Positions 53,772 through 56,884 of a DNA stretch of 56,884 bases are shown piece by piece. Source of the stretch: Desulfobacterales bacterium (GTDB lineage: Bacteria; Desulfobacterota; Desulfobacteria; Desulfobacterales; JALSRD01); contig JALSRD010000055.1 in NCBI GenBank assembly GCA_026984935.1, positions 1-56,884 on the forward strand. The letters are read 5' to 3'. The notes under the pieces were generated by a model. The model was not told the DNA's origin. It ran no database searches and saw only the letters and a program-made list of their open reading frames with translations. Numbering within the stretch: position 1 is the first letter of the stretch; every line of letters begins with the position of its first letter. The position numbers and the translations under genes were made by a program.

Positions 53772-55541
53772 ATGGCAGAGCAAACTACAGGCGAAAAGGT
53801 CCTGCGCGGAATCGGCGCTTCCCCGGGCATTTGCATCGGCAAGGCCTACCTGGTGGACACCGAGGGCGTGGATATCGTCGGCAAGTTTTTCATCCCCAAG
53901 GAAAACCTGGAAAAAGAGGTCAAACGGTTCAAGCGTGCCGTTCAGCATGTCATCGACGAAATGGAAACGATCATTGCCGAACGCCCGACCGAGTTGAAAG
54001 ACAAGGCCGAAATCCTGGAAGCGCACTCGCAGCTGTTAAAAGACAAACGACTCTATGACAAAACCATCGCGACCATTGAAAGCGAGGCCATCAATGCCGA
54101 GTGGGCGCTGAACAAAGTCACCACGGCCTTGAGGCGCATGTTCAAGAACATGAACGACGACTATCTGCGGGCCCGTGCCGATGACATCGCCCAGGTTTCA
54201 GAGCGCATTTTGCGAAGACTGGCGGGCGCCGAAACGGTGAATATCGCCACCATCGACAAGCGCGTGGTGCTCGTGGCCCACGACCTTTCGCCGGCCGAGA
54301 CCAGCCAGATTCACCTCGAGCGTATCAAGGGGTTTATCACGGACCGCGGCGGACGGGCCTCGCACACCAGCATCATTGCCCGCACCCTGGAGATTCCGGC
54401 CGTGACCGGCCTGGGAAACGCATCCAAAATCATCCGCCAAGACGACCTGCTGATCGTCGACGGCAACACGGGCACGGTGATCGTTCAGCCATCGGAACAA
54501 ACCCTGATGGAATTTGAAGAAAAAAAGATGGGCTACGAGCGTTACCGATCGGCGATTACAAAGTACTGCCACCTGCCGGCACGTACGAAAGACGGCCATG
54601 AACTCAAAATCATGGGCAACATCGAACTCCCGGAAGAAGTTGTGCCGGTAATCGACAACGGCGGCGACGGCATCGGTCTTTACCGTACCGAATTTCAATA
54701 CATGGCCAAGGGCCGCTTCCCCACCGAAGAAGAGCTCTTCGACCGCTACCGGGATGTCGTCGAGGTCATGCACCCCAGACCGGTGACCTTCCGCACCCTC
54801 GACATCAACGGCGACAAAACCGTCCGGCAAATCGTCGAGAGCGGCGAACCCAACCCGGCCCTGGGGCTGCGCGCCATTCGCTACTGCCTGAAAAACCCGT
54901 CGGTGTTTCAACCCCAGCTGCGCGCCATCCTGCGGGCGTCCGCGTTCGGAAACGTGCGCATCCTGCTGCCCATGATTTCATCCTGCCAGGAAATCCTGCA
55001 GGCCAGGGCAGCCATAAAAGAAGCGGTTGACGCCTTGCAAGCCGAAGGCATCCGCTCGGCGGACAATGTCGAAATAGGCATCATGATCGAAGTGCCGGCG
55101 GCGGTCGTGATGGCGGATGTCATGGCCAAGATGGTGGATTTTTTCAGCATCGGGACCAACGACCTGATCCAGTATACCCTGGCCATCGACCGCGACAACA
55201 AGGACGTGGCCCACCTCTATCACCCGCTGCAGCCGGCGATTCTGCGCATGCTCAAACGCACGGCCGAGGCTGCCAAGGACAACGGCATCAAGGTGTTCAT
55301 GTGCGGTGAAATGGCCGGCAACCCGCTGCACGCACCGATCCTGCTGGGCCTTGGCCTGGATGAACTCAGCATGAACCCGCAGTCGATTCCGGCGGTGAAA
55401 AACATGATCCGCTCGCTGGATACCCACGATGCCGAAAACGTGCTTGACGAGGTTTTGCAGCACACCTCGGTCGAAGCTGCCCTGAAACTCCTGCGGCAAC
55501 GATACGGTGACCTCGTCGCCGCCATGCTCTACGATCAATAG
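53772..55541 (+). CDS. ptsI: Phosphoenolpyruvate-protein phosphotransferase (enzyme I)
   Basis: Enzyme I moves the phosphate of PEP to HPr. The 589-aa product is full length: N-terminal HPr-binding and swivelling His domain (phospho-His in GGRASHTSIIAR, about residue 198), a linker, and the C-terminal PEP-binding barrel (GGDGIGLYRTEF, VRILLPMISS, IGTNDLIQYTLAIDRDN, FMCGEMAGNP with the catalytic Cys). ATG 53772 follows ptsH by one nucleotide, and smpB follows 42 nt later. Coupling with HPr suggests a regulatory PTS in an organism that probably does not use sugars. Confidence 0.96.
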   Translation: MAEQTTGEKVLRGIGASPGICIGKAYLVDTEGVDIVGKFFIPKENLEKEVKRFKRAVQHVIDEMETIIAERPTELKDKAEILEAHSQLLKDKRLYDKTIATIESEAINAEWALNKVTTALRRMFKNMNDDYLRARADDIAQVSERILRRLAGAETVNIATIDKRVVLVAHDLSPAETSQIHLERIKGFITDRGGRASHTSIIARTLEIPAVTGLGNASKIIRQDDLLIVDGNTGTVIVQPSEQTLMEFEEKKMGYERYRSAITKYCHLPARTKDGHELKIMGNIELPEEVVPVIDNGGDGIGLYRTEFQYMAKGRFPTEEELFDRYRDVVEVMHPRPVTFRTLDINGDKTVRQIVESGEPNPALGLRAIRYCLKNPSVFQPQLRAILRASAFGNVRILLPMISSCQEILQARAAIKEAVDALQAEGIRSADNVEIGIMIEVPAAVVMADVMAKMVDFFSIGTNDLIQYTLAIDRDNKDVAHLYHPLQPAILRMLKRTAEAAKDNGIKVFMCGEMAGNPLHAPILLGLGLDELSMNPQSIPAVKNMIRSLDTHDAENVLDEVLQHTSVEAALKLLRQRYGDLVAAMLYDQ

Positions 55542-55583
55542 CCAATCCCAAACCAGCCGCGACCCGGCCGGAAAGCGCTAAAG

Positions 55584-56054
55584 ATGGAACCAGCTGCACC
55601 GAAAATCGTCGCCCAGAACCGCAAGGCACGGCACAACTATTTCATCGAGGACACAATTGAGGCCGGAATCGTGCTGCTGGGCACCGAGGTCAAATCGCTG
55701 CGCCTGGGCCGCGTCAACCTGAAGGACGCTTACGCCCAGATACGCAACGGCGAGGTCTTCGTGCACCAGATGCACATCGGGCCGTACCCTTTCGCCTATT
55801 ACGGCAACCACGACCCGCTGCGGCCGCGAAAGCTGCTTTTGCACAGGCGCGAAATCGACAAGCTGTACGGCAAGGTCAACGAAAAAGGCTTTTCACTGAT
55901 CCCGCTGCAGGTCTACTTCAAAGGCAGCCATGTCAAAATAAGCCTTGCCATTGCCCGCGGCAAACGCAAGTACGACAAACGTGAATCCATCCGCCGCCGT
56001 GACGAACAGCGCGAATTGCAGCGCACCCGCAAGCAGTACACCAGCCGATATTGA
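55584..56054 (+). CDS. smpB: SsrA-binding protein SmpB
   Basis: This 156-aa protein binds tmRNA and brings it to stalled ribosomes. It shows the full family pattern: [26 protein letters not shown], the beta-barrel core with [20 protein letters not shown], and a basic C-terminal tail (about residues 125-156; [16 protein letters not shown]) that replaces mRNA in the decoding site. It lies 187 nt upstream of its RNA partner ssrA on the same strand. Confidence 0.98.
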   Translation: MEPAAPKIVAQNRKARHNYFIEDTIEAGIVLLGTEVKSLRLGRVNLKDAYAQIRNGEVFVHQMHIGPYPFAYYGNHDPLRPRKLLLHRREIDKLYGKVNEKGFSLIPLQVYFKGSHVKISLAIARGKRKYDKRESIRRRDEQRELQRTRKQYTSRY

Positions 56055-56241
56055 TTTCGGCGCCTGCGGTTTTATCAGATGCAGCCACCCACGCCGTTCC
56101 GGAGAGTATCGACAATTTCGGATTTGGCCGCGAATTCTTCCAGAACCCGACCGGCGGCATCAAAACGCCTTGACAGGCTCTGCAGCATCGCTTATTTTTG
56201 AGCTACAACCGCTCTTTTAAATAGCCCTGCCATGTAAATCC

Positions 56242-56595
56242 GGGGGCGAAACGGCTTCGACGGGGATAGAGAAGCATGGGCTGCATGCCGAGCTTTCCTG
56301 CCTGCTCGTTAAACGGCGGGAGACTAAATATAATCGCAGACGATTATAACTACGCCCTGGCTGCTTAAGCCAGCGTCCTTCCAGGCTGCGCCTGCGGGCC
56401 TGGAAAGGGCGTCGATCAGCAGGATAGCCGCCGTCAAGGCCTGATGTGACGGCAGCGAAACATCTATCAGGATAAGCCCGAAGGGACCCGGCCCGAAGGG
56501 GCCCTTCACGGCTGACAACCAAATTTCGGGATAAGCATGTAGACGTCCGTGTGGAATATTTCCGGACGCGGGTTCGACTCCCGCCGCCTCCACCA
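56242..56595 (+). ncRNA. ssrA: Transfer-messenger RNA (tmRNA)
   Basis: tmRNA rescues stalled ribosomes and tags the unfinished protein. The 5' end GGGGGCGAAACGGCTTCGAC and the 3' end GGTTCGACTCCCGCCGCCTC + CACCA form the Ala-tRNA-like domain. GGGGGCG pairs with CGCCTCC with one G-U. CCA is encoded. The tag reading frame GCA GAC GAT TAT AAC TAC GCC CTG GCT GCT TAA runs at 56336-56368 and gives ADDYNYALAA, the expected ...ALAA degron. Several hairpins (pseudoknots) lie between 56369 and 56550. It is a one-piece tmRNA. Confidence 0.98.
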
Positions 56596-56608
56596 TTTTG
56601 AAAAAGAC

Positions 56609-56650
56609 AACCCGTCTCTCCGGGAGGTTTCTCCGGGGCGACGGGTTTTC
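56609..56650 (+). terminator. Rho-independent terminator after ssrA
   Basis: AACCCGTC (56609-56616) pairs with GACGGGTT (56640-56647), with an inner CCGGGAG/CTCCGG stem, then a short T run. It starts 13 nt after the CCA end of tmRNA. Confidence 0.8.
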
Positions 56651-56884
56651 TATTTCCCCTTGTTTTCAAAGGATTTGCGCCCGTTTCATATCTTTTACGA
56701 CCCGTTCACCACCCGCCGGATTCTCCCGCTTTTCTTAGCCTTAATTCTCTGTTTGCCCCCAGATTCTCTGGCATCGAAGGACGAAGCCGAAGTTTACCTG
56801 CATAATCAATTCCTTTTATAGCCAGGACCTAAGCCGACCGACCCGCGGTCATCCGGATTGCCGTGGAACTCGGCTTTCCCGAGG
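56651..56884. other. Sequence after tmRNA terminator, window end
   Basis: About 230 nt with no recognisable gene. An open stretch ending near 56821 reads hydrophobic and then acidic (LPLFLALILCL...), but I find no start codon with a ribosome site. The 3' end of ssrA is a frequent integration site of islands; I see no integrase or att repeat here. Confidence 0.4.

Noticed and set aside
56651-56821. Small secreted protein after the tmRNA terminator
   Set aside because: The hydrophobic reading has no start codon of its own in the proper place and would have to begin inside ssrA.
1-56884. CRISPR array, restriction, toxin-antitoxin, retron or prophage genes
   Set aside because: No regularly spaced direct repeats and no such protein families were seen; the repeats found are two inverted miniature-element families.

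Overview
The window looks like a chromosomal segment of a GC-rich, Gram-negative, strictly anaerobic deltaproteobacterium (Desulfobacterota), most likely a sulfate reducer of the Desulfobacteraceae/Desulfosarcinaceae type. The evidence is the combination of gene types: a complete type II secretion core with a delta-type GspN, formate-tetrahydrofolate ligase (Wood-Ljungdahl pathway), a fused B12-dependent acyl-CoA mutase (IcmF) beside acyl-CoA beta-oxidation genes, a branched-chain ABC importer with an embedded acyl-CoA synthetase, and HPr/enzyme I with no sugar permease next to smpB and ssrA. The genus is inference; no 16S rRNA or other marker is present.

Layout. (1) 1-320: end of a dispersed repeat plus a promoter region. 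(2) 321-13384 (+): T2SS operon in the order F-G-H-I-J-K-L-M-N-C-D-E, followed by a translationally coupled TPR/membrane protein; many genes overlap by 4 nt. (3) 13368-16883 (-): purine nucleoside phosphorylase and two paralogous MTA/SAH-type deaminases. (4) 17167-18028 (+): DRTGG-domain protein and RseC-like protein. (5) 18186-20192 (-): RNase II-family nuclease; 20602-21282 (+): cytidylate-kinase-like protein. (6) 21528-25221 (+): two-subunit ABC exporter with one degenerate ATP site. (7) 25452-27215 (+): fhs, ending at a strong bidirectional terminator. (8) 27333-29635 (-): Zn alcohol dehydrogenase, glycine-zipper lipoprotein, DUF6125-like protein. (9) 29954-33699 (-): HMG-CoA-lyase-like enzyme, AUH-like enoyl-CoA hydratase, acyl-CoA dehydrogenase, with a repeat-rich junction. 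(10) 33941-44045 (+): DUF4124 protein, TetR regulator, icmF, thiolase, 3-hydroxyacyl-CoA dehydrogenase, XRE-cupin regulator, second acyl-CoA dehydrogenase, small secreted protein. (11) 44087-52853 (-): ACT-domain protein, WHy/LEA lipoprotein and a liv-type ABC importer operon containing an acyl-CoA synthetase. (12) 53483-56595 (+): ptsH, ptsI, smpB and ssrA (tmRNA), with a terminator.

How it works together. Regions 9-11 form a coherent acyl-CoA island: import by the liv system, CoA activation by the AMP-binding synthetase, isomerisation of isobutyryl-CoA to butyryl-CoA by IcmF, then dehydrogenation, hydration, 3-hydroxyacyl oxidation and thiolysis to acetyl-CoA. Acetyl-CoA would be oxidised through a C1 pathway in which Fhs acts. 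The same 15-17 bp near-palindrome lies just downstream of the predicted -10 box of both the tetR gene and the distant acyl-CoA dehydrogenase gene, so the two halves probably form one TetR regulon.

Novelty. I saw no CRISPR array, phage module or obvious new defence system. The least explained items are two families of miniature inverted-repeat elements around 32.1-35.0 kb (one also at the left edge), the shared TetR operator, the rearranged T2SS order with a coupled TPR protein, a 595-nt stretch at 43.1-43.7 kb with a hairpin, promoter and small ORF, and an orphan minus-strand terminator at 53.0 kb.
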